64,000 nucleotides of DNA from Muraenolepis orangiensis (lineage: Eukaryota > Chordata > Actinopteri > Gadiformes > Muraenolepididae), in the NCBI GenBank assembly GCA_027704905.1, contig JANIIK010000590.1:91573-155572 (forward strand), in the 5' to 3' direction. Shown here piece by piece: positions 33,843 through 45,938 of the stretch. Made by a program: the position numbers and the translations under genes. Below the pieces are notes generated by a model. The model had not been told where the DNA came from. It did not search any database and was given only the letters and a program-made list of their open reading frames with translations. Numbering within the stretch: position 1 is the stretch's first letter; every line of letters begins with the position of its first letter.

Positions 33843-34734
33843 CAGTGTGCGAACTATACCACGGACAGCCGGGATTTTTATTTTTTTTGCGGGGGTGGGG
33901 GGGGGGGGGGTAAATGCTGATCCGTGCATTAATAGCAACAGCACAGACATAGGCCTATTATAAAGAGAACATCTGTTGCACACGGGGTGGTGCCACAGGT
34001 CTACATTTACATGAAACGTCTCGATGGATCATGTTCATGACAACAGATTTCCCGAGCATGTATGGGCTACGCAAACTTCAATCAACTTGATAATAAATAA
34101 TCCACGGACCACCAATGTAACGTTTGACTGTTTAATTAAATCAACTTAAAATGACTCATAAACAGGCTACGTTGTTTCACATGGGCTATAGCCTATTATG
34201 GCTGTAGCCCACACAGAGCCGAACACACGCGATAAGAGCAGCCAGCGGCACCAGCCATGAACAACATTAATATTAATAATACAGCTATAGCACAACACAA
34301 CCCTCTCACTGCCTGGAGAGACGCGACGCCACACACACCAGCTACATTCGGTTGGTCTTCTTGATCAAGTTGTTTGGCCGTCTTTTTAAAGAAATTGCCC
34401 AAGGTAAGTTGTTTTTTTTCTTCTCGACATGTCAGCAGCAGCAACAATGCCTGGTAAACATGCAGCGCTAACTAAACGAGATTGTGAGTGAGTGGCTAGT
34501 GGGTGGAGCTGCGGGCAGCGTGCAAGCAGGCGACACTTTTTTCATGAATCATAAACTCTAAATATAATTTTATTTCACACCTTTGAAAAAAAAAATGAAA
34601 TGCCCATTTATTTGGTCATCATATCAGTATTTTAGAGAGCTCCCCCCAAATTTCACAAACCATGTTCCCAGGGGAGCTCATGTCACCACTAGGGGAGCTA
34701 TAGCTCCCCCTGCTCCCCTCCAGTTCGCACCCTG
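33843..34734 (-). mobile_element. Non-autonomous hAT (CAGKGTGCGAACT type)
   Basis: Ends CAGTGTGCGAACTATACC (left) and GTTCGCACCCTG (right), flanked by GTGAGGAT (33835-33842 and 34735-34742). A minus-strand frame around 34200-34430 (LGNFFKKTAKQLDQEDQPN) resembles the unstructured start of a hAT transposase, but nothing follows. An inverted gggagctatagctccc motif is near the right end. Confidence 0.75.
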
Positions 34735-34810
34735 GTGAGGATGTATTAATAGCAATTTAGAGATTACGAAACTAAAATAAAACCCGCTGGAGCGGGTGGG
34801 TGGACCCCAG

Positions 34811-35005
34811 GCGGTACGTGTGGTACGTGTGGTACACCCCCCCCCCTCCTTCATCCTGGCCTGCCTGCTCCCGCTGGCCGTGCTGCTGGTCAGGGCCGCG
34901 CTGCTTCCTCCCTGCCTCAGCAACCGGCTGGAGCTGATCCGCAGAGGGTGGGAGCGGCCGGCCCGCCCCACGCCCCGCACAGCGTCCGCAACGGAGACGG
35001 GATGA
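34811..35005 (+). pseudogene. Isolated last exon of a STEAP-family metalloreductase
   Basis: After a possible acceptor (ccccag, ends 34810) the frame reads PPPSFILACLLPLAVLLVRA, LLPPCLSNRLELIRRGWER, then stops at 35003-35005. A hydrophobic last helix followed by LPC and IRRGWE is the characteristic C-terminus of STEAP ferrireductases (membrane haem proteins reducing iron and copper), in particular STEAP4 and STEAP2. Just upstream, a different frame reads YVWYTPP, the usual lead-in, so a run of ten C at 34836-34845 probably causes a one-base frameshift. No other STEAP exon was found on this strand back to the window start. It is an orphan exon: a relic of a gene broken by transposons, or a copied fragment. 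Confidence 0.6.
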
Positions 35006-35254
35006 CGGGGCTAAAGCTCTAAAGAGACACCTGGGAAATTGATACAGGTAAGAGAGACCAACCCAGATGGGATGTTCCTATACGGCATTATTATTCACCA
35101 GGAAGCCCTGTGTACATCTGGGTTGCAACTTGAGCATGTCACAATGGCTATTCACCCTGCCTCCACTAGGGGGCAGCGTCAACCCGCATTTACATTTCCC
35201 CCACACCTGTTTGTGTGCGTGTTATTGTATTGAAGTATATTATAGTGTATTTAA

Positions 35255-35299
<45 letters not shown>

Positions 35300-35647
35300 C
35301 AAGCTGCTGTCTAAGTTACACCAAACAGTGGTTGCCATGTAAAGGACTGACCCACTATACGCTGCAGACCATCCATGGGTCATGTGACATCCCAGCTGTC
35401 ATGTGACTAAGACCCTCACAAGAGAATCCTTAGTGGATTGAGTTATAGTGTCATGTTCTATTGCTTCATCCATCACACTAGAAGCCCTAAGAAAGATGGC
35501 TAAAGATTTGATAGATATTTGATAGATTGATAGATATTGATAGATATTAAATGTTACCCTAAATGTGCAGAATATTCAACAAATATAACGTTATTTTAAA
35601 AGTTATTTAAAAAATGGTTTTAAATCCATTTGTGCTCCAAGTGTGGT
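35006..35647. other. Non-coding, includes a short (TG)n
   Basis: No gene seen. (TG)n at 35261-35298 and short gatagatatt repeats near 35505-35550. Confidence 0.6.
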
Positions 35648-36215
35648 GGTTCATATCTGAGGGAGTGTGTTTCCTTCCTTCCTCGTTCCCTTTCCTACCC
35701 TGAGGGTTCATATCTGAGGGAGTGTGTTTCCTTCCTTCCTCGTTCCCTTTCCTACCCTGAGGGTTCATATCTGAGGGAGTGTGTTTCCTTCCTTCCTCGT
35801 TCCCTTTCCTACCCTGAGGGTTCATATCTGAGGGAGTGTGTTTCCTTCCTTCCTCATTCCCTTTCCTACCCTGAGGGTTCATATCTGAGGGAGTGTGTTT
35901 CCTTCCTTCCTCGTTCCCTTTCCTACCCTGAGGGTTCATATCTGAGGGAGTGTGTTTCCTTCCTTCCTCGTTCCCTTTCCTACCCTGAGGGTTCATATCT
36001 GAGGGAGTGTGTTTCCTTCCTTCCTCGTTCCCTTTCCTACCCTGAGGGTTCATATCTGAGGGAGTGTGTTTCCTTCCTTCCTCGTTCCCTTTCCTACCCT
36101 GAGGGTTCATATCTGAGGGAGTGTGTTTCCTTCCTTCCTCGTTCCCTTTCCTACCCTGAGGGTTCATATCTGAGGGAGTGTGTTTCCTTCCTTCCTCGTT
36201 CCCTTTCCTACCCTG
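35648..36215. repeat. 57-bp minisatellite, about 10 copies
   Basis: Unit begins ggttcatatctgagggagtg and ends ttcctaccctgag. Copies are almost identical (one G-to-A in the fourth). As 57 is a multiple of three, both strands show long open frames; these are by-products. Confidence 0.97.
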
Positions 36216-36484
36216 TACTTCCTCCTCACAGTTTCCACCGTCCCACAATAAAAGTGTGTGCCGATCCGTCCGAGAGCCGAACCCTTGAGCTGATCTGAAG
36301 TGAGTATCCGTAGTCCTATGGACATGAAGGCCTACAGTCAATAATATAATTCTATAGATAATAGAATAGATCATCAAACTCAATGGACATTAATGTAACC
36401 GGCCTGTGGCTCAGCTAAAGTTACCTTTTCAGTTGTTTCACAGGAAGAAGAGAAATTTAATTGAACTGAATTATTCAGTATACT

Positions 36485-36899
36485 GTATGATGAATAATAT
36501 ACATGTAGGATGAATAATGAACATGTAGGATTAATAATGAACATGTAGGATGAATAATGAACATGTAGGATGAATAATATACATGTAGGATGAATAATGA
36601 ACATGTAGGATGAATAATGAACATGTAGGATGAATAATATACATGTAGGATGAATAATGAACATGTAGGATGAATAATGAACATGTAGGATGAATAATGA
36701 ACATGTATGATGAATAATGAACATGTAGGATGAATAATGAACATGTAGGATGAATAATGAACATGTAGGATGAATAATGAACATGTATGATGAATAATGA
36801 ACATGTAGGATGAATAATATACATGTAGGATGAATAATGAACATGTAGGATGAATAATGAACATGTAGGATGAATAATGAACATGTAGGATGAATAATG
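36485..36899. repeat. 20-bp minisatellite, about 21 copies
   Basis: Unit gatgaataatgaacatgtag with variants (aatat for aatga, and atgtatg for atgtagg). Open frames read from it are artefacts. Confidence 0.97.
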
Positions 36900-37904
36900 G
36901 ATAATGAACACTTTTGTACTTTTTCTTATAGGTTCCCTTGGTTGTATTTTAAGTGGAACTTTACACTAGTTTGACATTTTGATCACCAAAGATACCAATG
37001 TGAAGTTAAATAAGTGTGGCAAAAAAGACTGTTAACAAAATGATTCTTTATGGAGAAAGTTGTATCCACACGTATGTATATATGTATATATATATAAACA
37101 CATGTTGGCCTTTACTTTGTTCTGTCAACAACAAATATGTGTTTTATGAATACTATTAAATATTGAAAGAAAACAAAAACTGTATATGAATCTTATGCTG
37201 ATATTGAATATGCAAACACATTACATTACATACACACATACAATACACCTTAATTATTACATCAACTATTTATTCTTAGGACAATCTTAAATGAAAGAAA
37301 GAATGGCAATAGAGCGCACACTGAACATTCCCCAAAGGAATGGAAATGGAAACTCTGATCAATCCAACATAACCCAGGGCTCTATATGACCCGCCCCTTT
37401 GAAGTGATTGGGCCAATGGAAGGAGCACCCAGTGTGCTCCCATGGGAGGTGAACTATCATGTAGTATCACCTCAAAGAAAATATTCAGATGCCTTTTGTA
37501 AACTACAATCATTATTTTGTTCATAATAAAAATCTACCAAAAGGTCACCATCCATGCATGTCAAAATTCTACCGCCATTTGGCCAGTGGCCGGTGTTAAT
37601 GTCCAGCCCTAGTTACACACGGTGGCCTCTAGGGGGCGCTACACAGCAGCATGCACAGACAAAGTCAGGCTTAGAGATTATTTACAGGATATAAAACATA
37701 AAATAACAATAAAAGATGGTAGAGGGATTTACGATACACCTCAAGACAGCTAATGAACTCCGCCTGGGGAATACGCAGGATTGGAGGGCCTTGGTCTGAA
37801 GACCCGCCCCTCTCGCGCTTTTGTGTCGTCGGTAATTACTTATTGTCTGAAGGATTGACGATAGGCACTATCACCACATGTAAGTGTATGCCAATTAGGG
37901 ACTT
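36900..37904. other. Non-coding spacer before TLR unit 2
   Basis: No gene, RNA or complete mobile element recognised. Confidence 0.5.
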
Positions 37905-38441
37905 ACCACTAAGGTAAGTCCAATTAGACCAATTTCTATTCGGTCACCCGATTGGTTACGTAGCCAGGATGGTCTCCACCAATTCAATCGGCTGGAATGA
38001 TTAGAAGGAAATTCATGGACTGAAATGATGTGAGATTGAACAGATTTCATGGAACATGAAAAATGTTTCAACGCACAACTTGATGACCCTTAATAACAAA
38101 CATGTGAATGGCGTTGTCCATTATGTTACGTGTTTGCTTGGTCCAATAACTGCAAGTCAGAGGATTTGGTAGTCTACTTCCAAGAAACATTCTGCAGATA
38201 AGAGTAAGATGGAATTTCTTTCATAAATCTTGTTTCCCCACATTTAATTTACTATATATTCCTGAAGACCTGGCTCTCCAGGTCTTCTTTAATCCAAAGC
38301 ATGTTACAGTTAATTTAGGTACAGGTTAATACGGAGCAGGTAGGGGTTAGCTATCTCACCAATGCCTACAGGTACACTGCGATCTTAACCAGAACCTTTC
38401 CAATAGACCAGTCTCTAGACACATGCACCCCATTAAGCTTT

Positions 38442-38703
38442 TTACTGGTCCAGTCTCTCTCCTGGGATTCCGTCCCCAACGCTGAGCAGTAGGTGCTCAC
38501 CGGCCGGGTCCTCCCGGGTCTCCAGGGCCTGCCGGAGCTTCTCCCAGAACAGGTCTGGGTGTGCGACCGCTCGGGACCAGCTCAGGTACGTTTGTCTCTT
38601 CAGGAGCCTCCTCATGCGGTGGTACGGAGACAGCTGCTGCATGGGAATGTCCTCCAGAAACACCAGGATCAACACGTCCTTCTGCTCGTCAAACAGACGG
38701 AAG
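38442..38703 (-). CDS. tlr22-like: TLR copy 2, exon 3
   Basis: Last coding exon, from FRLFDEQKDV to the stop at 38442-38444. Phase 2 at its acceptor matches exon 2. Confidence 0.9.
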
Positions 38704-41700
38704 CTGGGGAAATGGAAATGGAGAGAGTTGTTTTTTAACATTTAACATTTAACTGTTAACTGTTGTTCCTTTAGGAGAAGGCAGGCTTCACCTTTCCTAG
38801 GTGAAAGTTGGCTCGGGACAAAATGGAACTGAAGTAGGTCTTCCATCAAGACCATCGCAATGAGACAGACCCCCACCCTTGGACATTATCGATGGTCAGT
38901 GGCGGCTAATGGTTGTAAAAGTAGGGGAGGAAGGAAGGAGTTCTTGGTGAAACCAAGTTTGGTGGTGGATGTTAGTGAGGGCTTGTAACACCCAGACAAT
39001 TGAAAAACCCATCAGGAGATTGTGTGTAACTAGTGAGCTATACCCAGAGGAAAAGTCGTTCTCTTATCAGAAATAGATATGCTCTTATTTAGAGATTCAT
39101 GAAGTCTGACCTGGTATCCTAAACCTTAGGAGAAGTAAAGAGCAAAATAATAGATCAATCTAAGACCAGTTTGAGAAATGTATTAGCCAATCAAGTTTTC
39201 TTTTAGATCTTACTGTTCTCAAGAGCTAATTATGTCAGACAAAATATAGTCAAATCAAATCAGTGCATTGACAGAAATTACTGATCATTAATCTGAGACA
39301 AGAAGTCTATTGTTAGAAGCTGAATTTAAGAAATGGTCAAAATGTCATACTGATCTTAAATTGAGCTCAGTTTTGTCTAGGATGAATAGGCTAGACCAGG
39401 GGTACTCAAACCGTTTTATTAAAGGTCCACTTGTGAATTTTAGTTAATGTTAGAGTTTTTGTATTGATATATTACCATGCACTTTACTGCAACATTTGCA
39501 CTCTGGCTAGATGCCAAATTGTTTTTGGTGTACTGTACTGTGCTGTACACTAACAATACATTTGAATCTAATCTAATCTAATCTAAATTGGATTGCTGTG
39601 CCATTTCTAACACATTACTCTAAACAAGTGGCAGTTATATCTTACCTACAGCAACTTTAATTGAAGAATGCTATGACCACCAAGGTTGAAAGGCAGGTTG
39701 CACATTTCTGGTAGTGGTTAGAGCGTGTCAGCATGTCTGCATGATATCTGAATACCCGCTGACACAGAAGATTAATTTGGACCTTAGTCCGTTGCACTTT
39801 CCATTCAGAGGGAGGATGGTGGAGGTTAATGTTCTGCAGGCCTTCACTAGGAGGTGTGGTGGAAACTCTTCCAGTCTGATTGATCTGACACCAGGGTTAT
39901 CAAATAAAGAATTTAATTCTAATGACAGAACAAAGGAAAGAAACAAAGTCAAGAAATTAAGTGAAGAAATAGTAAGCGCCCAACCACCCTGGGCATCATC
40001 TTTTCTCCCCCCTACCGTCTTGGTCGCCGGTTCCGCAGCATCCGTACAAGGACTATCAAGGATAGTTTTTATCCACAGGCAGTGACCTACTGAACTGCTA
40101 GGAGTGCTGCCACTATCATAACATTGGACTCATTACAGTTACTGCATTGTTCTGCACTGTACTGCACTGTATTGATGATGTGTCTGCACTACTGGCACTT
40201 TAAGATGCTTTTAAATGCTTTTTGCACAATTCAACACATGTACATATTGTTATTTTAATTGTGTATAGTGTTTTTTTATAGGATTGTGTTTTAGAAATGT
40301 ATACTGCAGAGGGAATGGGTAGTACGCATTCCATTTTACTTGTAGCAAATGGCAAACACAAATCTTGAATCTTGAGTCAATGGATGCATGTCACCTTACC
40401 TGGCGACCTGGATCTCTCTGGAGCACCATTCACTGGCCAGGTAATCGTGACTGATCACACATATGGTCTTCCGACTGCCATAGATGGCATCTGTAATGTT
40501 CTCCATGATGGGTTTGCCTGAAAAGAAAAATTGGTCATGGACAAAACTTTAAAGGAATAATTCTCTCAAAAAGTCCATGTATATAAATCATGGGATAAAA
40601 CATGGTAAGAATGTGTCAAAGAACGACTTTTGCACAGGGTGCAAGGGTTTGAATAGTCAAGTGTAACAAAGGTAGACCCCTCCCACCCTTGCACTGCTAC
40701 TAAAAAGCCCCAATAAATACATTCATTCATTAAAATAATTAGTGTTAGTCCTAATTCAATATTTTGTTCATAGTATATACCTTTTCGACAAATCATGTTA
40801 TGAGTGTCTCGCAGCGCTGAGTGTTTCCAGTAGCTAGCTTCATTCATTTTCATAAATTTGGCCATTGGGCTGTGCTACATGTGGACGGTGCTCCATCATT
40901 GGGGCAAATCATAGCTATGTTGAAGACTGAGAATGAGGGCTGACAGGTTTTCTGCAAAATGTTCAATCATGAGGCCTACAGTATACCGTTTACAGTGTAC
41001 CAGTGGTGAAGCATCAGGGCCTTCAAGGTATTCAGAGAAGACCCTGGAACTCTCAGATGAAACAAAAAATATCGAATTAATTGTATTAATAAAATTTAAT
41101 ACAATTTAATACAATTTAATCTAATTTAAATAAAATGAATAAATGAGAATGGTATCTGTGTTGTTATCTGTTATATTACAGTGTTACGTTGATTTGTTCG
41201 TCTTTCTCGGTCCATGCATTACGCATTTGAGTGGTTTTGTGTTGCAACCAATCAGATATTTTTCTGGGTTGCTGGGAAGAATATCCTTCAACCAAAGTAT
41301 TCCCGATGACTTTGGCCCTTAGACTGAATGAGAGCGTACGTTTGGATTGACAATTTGATCAACCAATCATATAGTGATTTGTAGCCAATGGGCGTATTCT
41401 TTCAGATTTCCCGACAGCTCAATAGGGAGCTAGAAGGTATACTGGCTGGAGCGATAGGGGATCTAGCGTAGTGCTACGTTGTTTCTACGTAGAATTTTAT
41501 GTCAAAATGGCGAAGGCGAAGATGATGGGCTGTTACTTCACTACATGGACACTGCTTTACCAACTATGGTACACTTGGAAATTGGCTGCGACAATCTTAT
41601 CTGCCTAAATGAGATGATTTCAGAATCCTCTTGATGTGACCCATGAGGTTTATTTGTTTTAAATTGTTTTATTATTATTTTTTATCATTTGTATTACGGT

Positions 41701-44624
41701 ATTATTATTATTGTTAATAATAACGTGAGTGACAAATAAAGGAATTCTGATTCCCACAGATTCACGACAGTATCATCTATTAACCCCCCCCCCCCCCCTT
41801 GGACTTCACGATGTCCGCGATCGCGATTACCCCCCCCCGCCCCCCCCCCCCCCCCCCCCCACCCCCGTCGGACGGTGATAGTGGGGGGGGGGGGGGGGGG
41901 GGGGTCTGTTATTTTGGGGGTCGCGGGCTGAAAAGTTGTCTACAGAAGGTCCAGTTGGGACAGACACGCTTCGCCACTGCAGTATACAATACATGTTGTT
42001 GGAGATCTCTCAGAGATAATGTGAATAATCCAATTTTCTGCAACCTTTGGCCACCTGGCATTAAAGGTCAGCATGTATACGTCTTCCCATGTATGCTAAT
42101 GGCGGTGAAGAGGCGGTTCAGGTTAGGTCTCCTCACCTGGCTGGAAGTCCCGGTGGTGCAGACACAGCCTCCAGCCCTGCTCGTCCTCCAGCTTGGGCAG
42201 CAGCTCCCCGAGCACCCAGTGCTCATCGTTTGCATTGTAGGAGACGAAGGCGTCGTATGGATGAGCCTGCTTGTCCTTGTGCTTTGTGTTGTAGAGGAAC
42301 GCCAGCAGGAGGTAGTAGGCGTAGACCAGATGCCATTGCAAAAAATGGTGGGTGAAGGAGACGGCCATGACCACCATGACCGCGCACGCCGTGGAAATAT
42401 AACAGACAAAGCCCACGTCTACTGTACAAGAACGTACGTCAAGCTCCAGCAGTTTTCTGCCTTTAAGGTTTGGAGGGAAGTTGCATTCAAAGTTGTACGC
42501 ATCCGACACTTGTGTTTGCTTGTTGGTGATTACCCATTGGAGAAACCATGCATTGCCACAGTCACAGGTGAAGCTATTCCCCTGCATGTCCAGGTATACA
42601 AGGGCTGGCAGAGACTGCATCACTGGTTCACTAATCACAGAAAAGGCATTTGTCCTCACCTGCAAGACCTTCAGCTCTGTGAGGTTAGCATGAAGCAGAA
42701 AGTTTAGAGACCGCAGGTTTGTGTGTGAGATGTAAAGCCTTTTTAGTTTTGGAATTGGAGAAAACAAATTGTCAGGAATGTCTATGAAATAATTTGAACT
42801 CATGTAAAGCACATTCAAATTAGGTGTGAAGTTGAAGGTATGAGGGTGCAGAGATGTGAGTTGGGCATTTTTATAATTGAGTTCAGACAAATTTGTCAGG
42901 CCTTGCAGAAAGTTTTGAGGGAGGTGGGACTTAAGTCGACTGTGTTGACCTGAAATAAGCAACCTTTCTAGTTGTGAAAGGTTAGCAAATGGTGGATCGA
43001 TGTGCCCTTCTGATTTATATTCAATTTTGTTGTTCATCAAGTTTAACGTCTTTAAAGTCTTCAAGTCACCAAAAACCCTCTTTGTAATTTGAAGGTTTGT
43101 AAGTTCATTGGATTCAAGTCTAAGATATGTAAGATTGTGTAGTCCATGAAAAGCGCCCTTTTTAAGAGTGTTTAATTTATTGCCACGTAATGACAGATTC
43201 TGGAGGGATTTCAGACCTTCAAATTCGCCAGGACCTAAAACAGTGAGTTGGTTGTCGAACAAATTAAGCATCTCCAGATTTGCCATTGTTTTTTTGAAGG
43301 CGCCATTTAAGTTTCTTATCCTGCAGTTTTTCAACTCTAAGTGCTTTAAATTGACCAAATCTTTGAAAACACAGTCTTTTAGAGCTGATAAATGATTACT
43401 GTTTAGATGGAGAATTATGAGACGTGTCATATTGGCAAAATCATTGCAGCCAAGCACACTGATGGTATTGAAACTGAGATCCAGTTTTGAGAGTGTTGAC
43501 ACACTCCTTATGGCAGGGGGGACCGATGAGAGAAGGTTCAACTTCATGATTAAAATGTTTAGCGAACTAAGAGATTGAAATGAATTGTCAGAGAGGACAG
43601 TTATCTTATTATTCCCCAAGTCCAATTCTTTCAAATTTTCACACAAGTGCAGCAAGTCTGAACGGATAAATTTGATTTTGTTTTTTTGGACTTCAAGAGA
43701 GATCAGTGATGGGATTGTGCAGGACATATTGATGAGAACCCCCAGGTTGATTTTCATAAGGTTTAACCTGAGATACTTCAGTGAAGAGTTAAAGGTCTCT
43801 AGAACTTCATGTACTTCATGTGATGAGGAGCAGACCCCACTGATGTCTAGTTCGGACACGCCTCTGAGGTAGGATTTGTCATTCACCTTCCAGTCGATAT
43901 GATGCTTTTTACCGCGCTTCTCAAGGTCCAAGGTTGTGAGGTTGGGAAAGATATCTGCAGTGACCCTAAAGACCACAAGGTGATTTCGAGACAAGTCCAG
44001 TGAAACAAGTTCTGTAGTCTTATTCGACAGCTCCCATGAATGAAAAGTGGTAATGTTGTTTTTCGAAATGTACAGGTTTTGTAAATGTGGTGTATGTTGT
44101 AATATGTTCCTTAAGTGGCACAGTTTGTTATTACCTAGGTCCAACAACTTTAGGTTGGTCAGAGACTTAAAAGAGGCAGGTGCTATTGTGCTGATGTTAT
44201 TGTGAGTCAGTCTTAACTCTGTGAGATTGACTAAGCCATCGAACATACCCTCCTGTAGCTTGCCAAGGCTGTTGTTGTTTAAAATCAACACTTCTAGAGA
44301 GATTTGAGTCACAAAAGTGCCAGATTCAATCTTAGAGATCCTGTTGCTTTCCAGGTCTAAGCGCAACAGATTTGGTACATTTTCCAAATTGGTTTTATTT
44401 AATTTGGAAAGTTTGTTTCCAGACAGATCTATACTTGTCACTCTTGGTGGAAGGTCCTTTGGAAATTCATTTAAATTGTCACAGCTGGCCCTTGTGTGTG
44501 TGACCCAGCAGTCCTTCAGCACATAACCGGAAGTTGGACAAATAAAACTGTTCAAAATTAAATATAATATTCCCAATGAACAGAGGCGAATACCCCTTGA
44601 TGACATCTCAATTTCCATTTTCAT
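38442..44624 (-). CDS. tlr22-like: Toll-like receptor, TLR22/TLR23-like, copy 2 (intact)
   Basis: Exons 44624-42137, 40517-40400 and 38703-38442, with consensus GT-AG sites and phases 1 and 2, give 955 codons plus stop, the usual size for fish TLR22. Start ATG is followed by a hydrophobic leader (about residues 9-33). An LRR N-cap, about two dozen LRRs (consensus LxxLxLxxNxL), an LRR C-cap (FTCDCGNAWFLQW) and a membrane helix at about 738-757 follow. The TIR domain starts at residue 790 (YDAFVSYNAND), with box 2 RDFQPG bridging the first intron and box 3 FW in the last exon. Fish TLR22-type receptors sense RNA and signal through TIR adaptors; ligand here is inferred. The short TIR exon structure and sequence place it in the TLR11 superfamily. 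TLR23 is the main alternative. Intron 1 carries a hAT insertion. Confidence 0.92.
39987..40377 (+). mobile_element. LINE 3' fragment in TLR copy 2 intron 2
   Basis: Same LINE 3' end as 2510-2905, but the upstream part seen in copy 1 (about 1790-2510) is missing, so the fragment was shortened after the unit duplication. Confidence 0.7.
40400..40517 (-). CDS. tlr22-like: TLR copy 2, exon 2
   Basis: 118-bp exon within the TIR domain. Acceptor ttttcag, donor gtaagg. Confidence 0.9.
41001..41979. mobile_element. Non-autonomous hAT in TLR copy 2 intron 1
   Basis: Ends CAGTGGTGAAGC and CGCTTCGCCACTG. Flanks CAGTGTAC (40993-41000) and CAGTATAC (41980-41987) are an 8-bp duplication with one change. 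TLR copy 1 has the uninterrupted site at about 3510-3530. The interior includes long C and G runs at 41782-41904. Related to 45035-45930. Confidence 0.85.
41782..41904. repeat. Poly-C / poly-G foldback region
   Basis: Runs of up to about 20 C (41787-41860) followed within 30 bases by a run of about 22 G (41883-41904). Capable of forming a hairpin or G-quadruplex, and likely to be mis-sequenced. Confidence 0.8.
42137..44624 (-). CDS. tlr22-like: TLR copy 2, exon 1 (signal peptide to TIR box 2)
   Basis: 2,488-bp exon in one uninterrupted frame, ending CAG CCA G before donor GTGAGG. It encodes the whole ectodomain, membrane segment and first 41 residues of TIR. The antisense frames over this exon are shadows. 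Confidence 0.92.
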
Positions 44625-45026
44625 TTCAGCACATCAAAAACGTGGTGTTGGAGTGTTGGTCATTTGGAAATCTGGTTCTGTTTTATTTCTTCCAGTTCGA
44701 GGAATCCATCATGTAAAAAACAGCATCCAAAAACACTGTCACACAGACACACAAAGATACACACAGTGGACAGTGGTCATTACAATCAGTTAGCCAAATA
44801 GTGTCATTGAGGCTGTCTACATATCAACTTTATAGAAACATCATTGTGTGGCATGTTTTGGTGAAGATACAGGTTACTGGAGCCCAACACATAGCAGTGG
44901 ACATGGCAGAAAGGGATGGTTCATGGTTGGACCAACAGAGAGCTCCTATCAGTTGTTTTGGATGGGCTGGTCTAAGACACACATATTTTATTAAGTGATA
45001 GACCTATATATCGTACAGGCCTATTG
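44625..45026. other. Upstream region of TLR copy 2
   Basis: Closely matches 6159-6560. Putative promoter and 5' untranslated sequence; no clear core-promoter element singled out. Confidence 0.4.
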
Positions 45027-45034
45027 TTTATAAT

Positions 45035-45930
45035 CAGTGGTGAAGCGTCAGGGCCTTCAAGGTATTCAGAGAAGACCCTGGAACTCTCAGATTAAACAAA
45101 AAAAAATCGAATTAATTGTATTAATAAAATGTAATACAATTGAATCAAATTGAATCAAATTGAAATAAAATGAATAATTGAGAATGGTATCTGTGTTGTT
45201 ATCTGTTATATTACAGTGTTACGTTGATTTGTTTGTCTTTCTCGGTCCATGCACGACGCATTTGAGTGGTTTTGTGTTGGAAAAACAATGCAACCAATCA
45301 GATATTTTTTTGGGTTGCTGGGAAGAATATCCTTCAACCAAAGTATTCCCGATGACTTTGGCCCGTAGACTGAATGAGAGCGTACGTTTGGATTGACAAT
45401 TTGATCAACCAATCATATAGTGATTTGTAGCCAATGGGCGTATTCTTTCAGATTTCCCCACAGCTCAATAGGGAGCTAGAAAGTCTACTGGCTGACTAGA
45501 ACCTCTACAGCAGGGGTTCCCAAAGTGGGGGTCGCGGGACCCCGAGGAGGGGGTCGCGGGACCCCGAGGGGGGGGTCGCGAGATGATTTCAGAATCCTCT
45601 TGATGTGACCCATGAGGTTTATTTATTTTTTCTTTTATTATTATTATTTTTTATCATTTGTATTATTATTATTATTGTTAATAATAACGTGAATGACAAA
45701 TAAAGGAATTCTGATTCCCACAGATTCACGACAGTATCATCATTGAAAAAAAGCCACACACAATGTTCGCGATCGCGATTATCCCCCCCCCCCCGCCCCC
45801 CCACCCCGTCGGACGGTGATAGTGGGGGGTCGCCAGTCTCCAGTCTGTTATGTTGGTGGTCGCGGGCTGAAAAGTTTGGGAACCTCTGGTCTACAGAAGG
45901 TCCAGTTATGATAGACACGCTTCGCCACTG
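45035..45930. mobile_element. Non-autonomous hAT upstream of TLR copy 2, with nested hAT
   Basis: Ends CAGTGGTGAAGCGT and ACGCTTCGCCACTG, flanked by TTTATAAT (45027-45034 and 45931-45938). Unit 1 has the empty site (tttataatatatacctg) at about 6560. Same family as 41001-41979. Confidence 0.9.
45511..45888. mobile_element. Small hAT nested in the 45035-45930 hAT
   Basis: Ends CAGGGGTTCCCAAAG and TTTGGGAACCTCTG, flanked by CTCTACAG (45503-45510) and GTCTACAG (45889-45896). Contains repeated ggggtcgcgggacc blocks at its left end. The related element at 41001 keeps the right part of the same nested sequence in a deleted form. Confidence 0.75.
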
Positions 45931-45938
45931 TTTATAAT

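Noticed and set aside
35607..36383. Open frames of 222 and 258 codons on the two strands
   Set aside because: Product of the 57-bp minisatellite, whose unit length is a multiple of three.
36380..36911. Overlapping open frames over the 20-bp repeat
   Set aside because: Pure tandem-repeat translation in three frames.
38896..39230. Possible hAT insertion in TLR copy 2 intron 2 (cagtggcggctaatgg)
   Set aside because: The left end looks right and the segment differs from copy 1, but no matching right end or target duplication could be found, so it may be a replacement or fragment.
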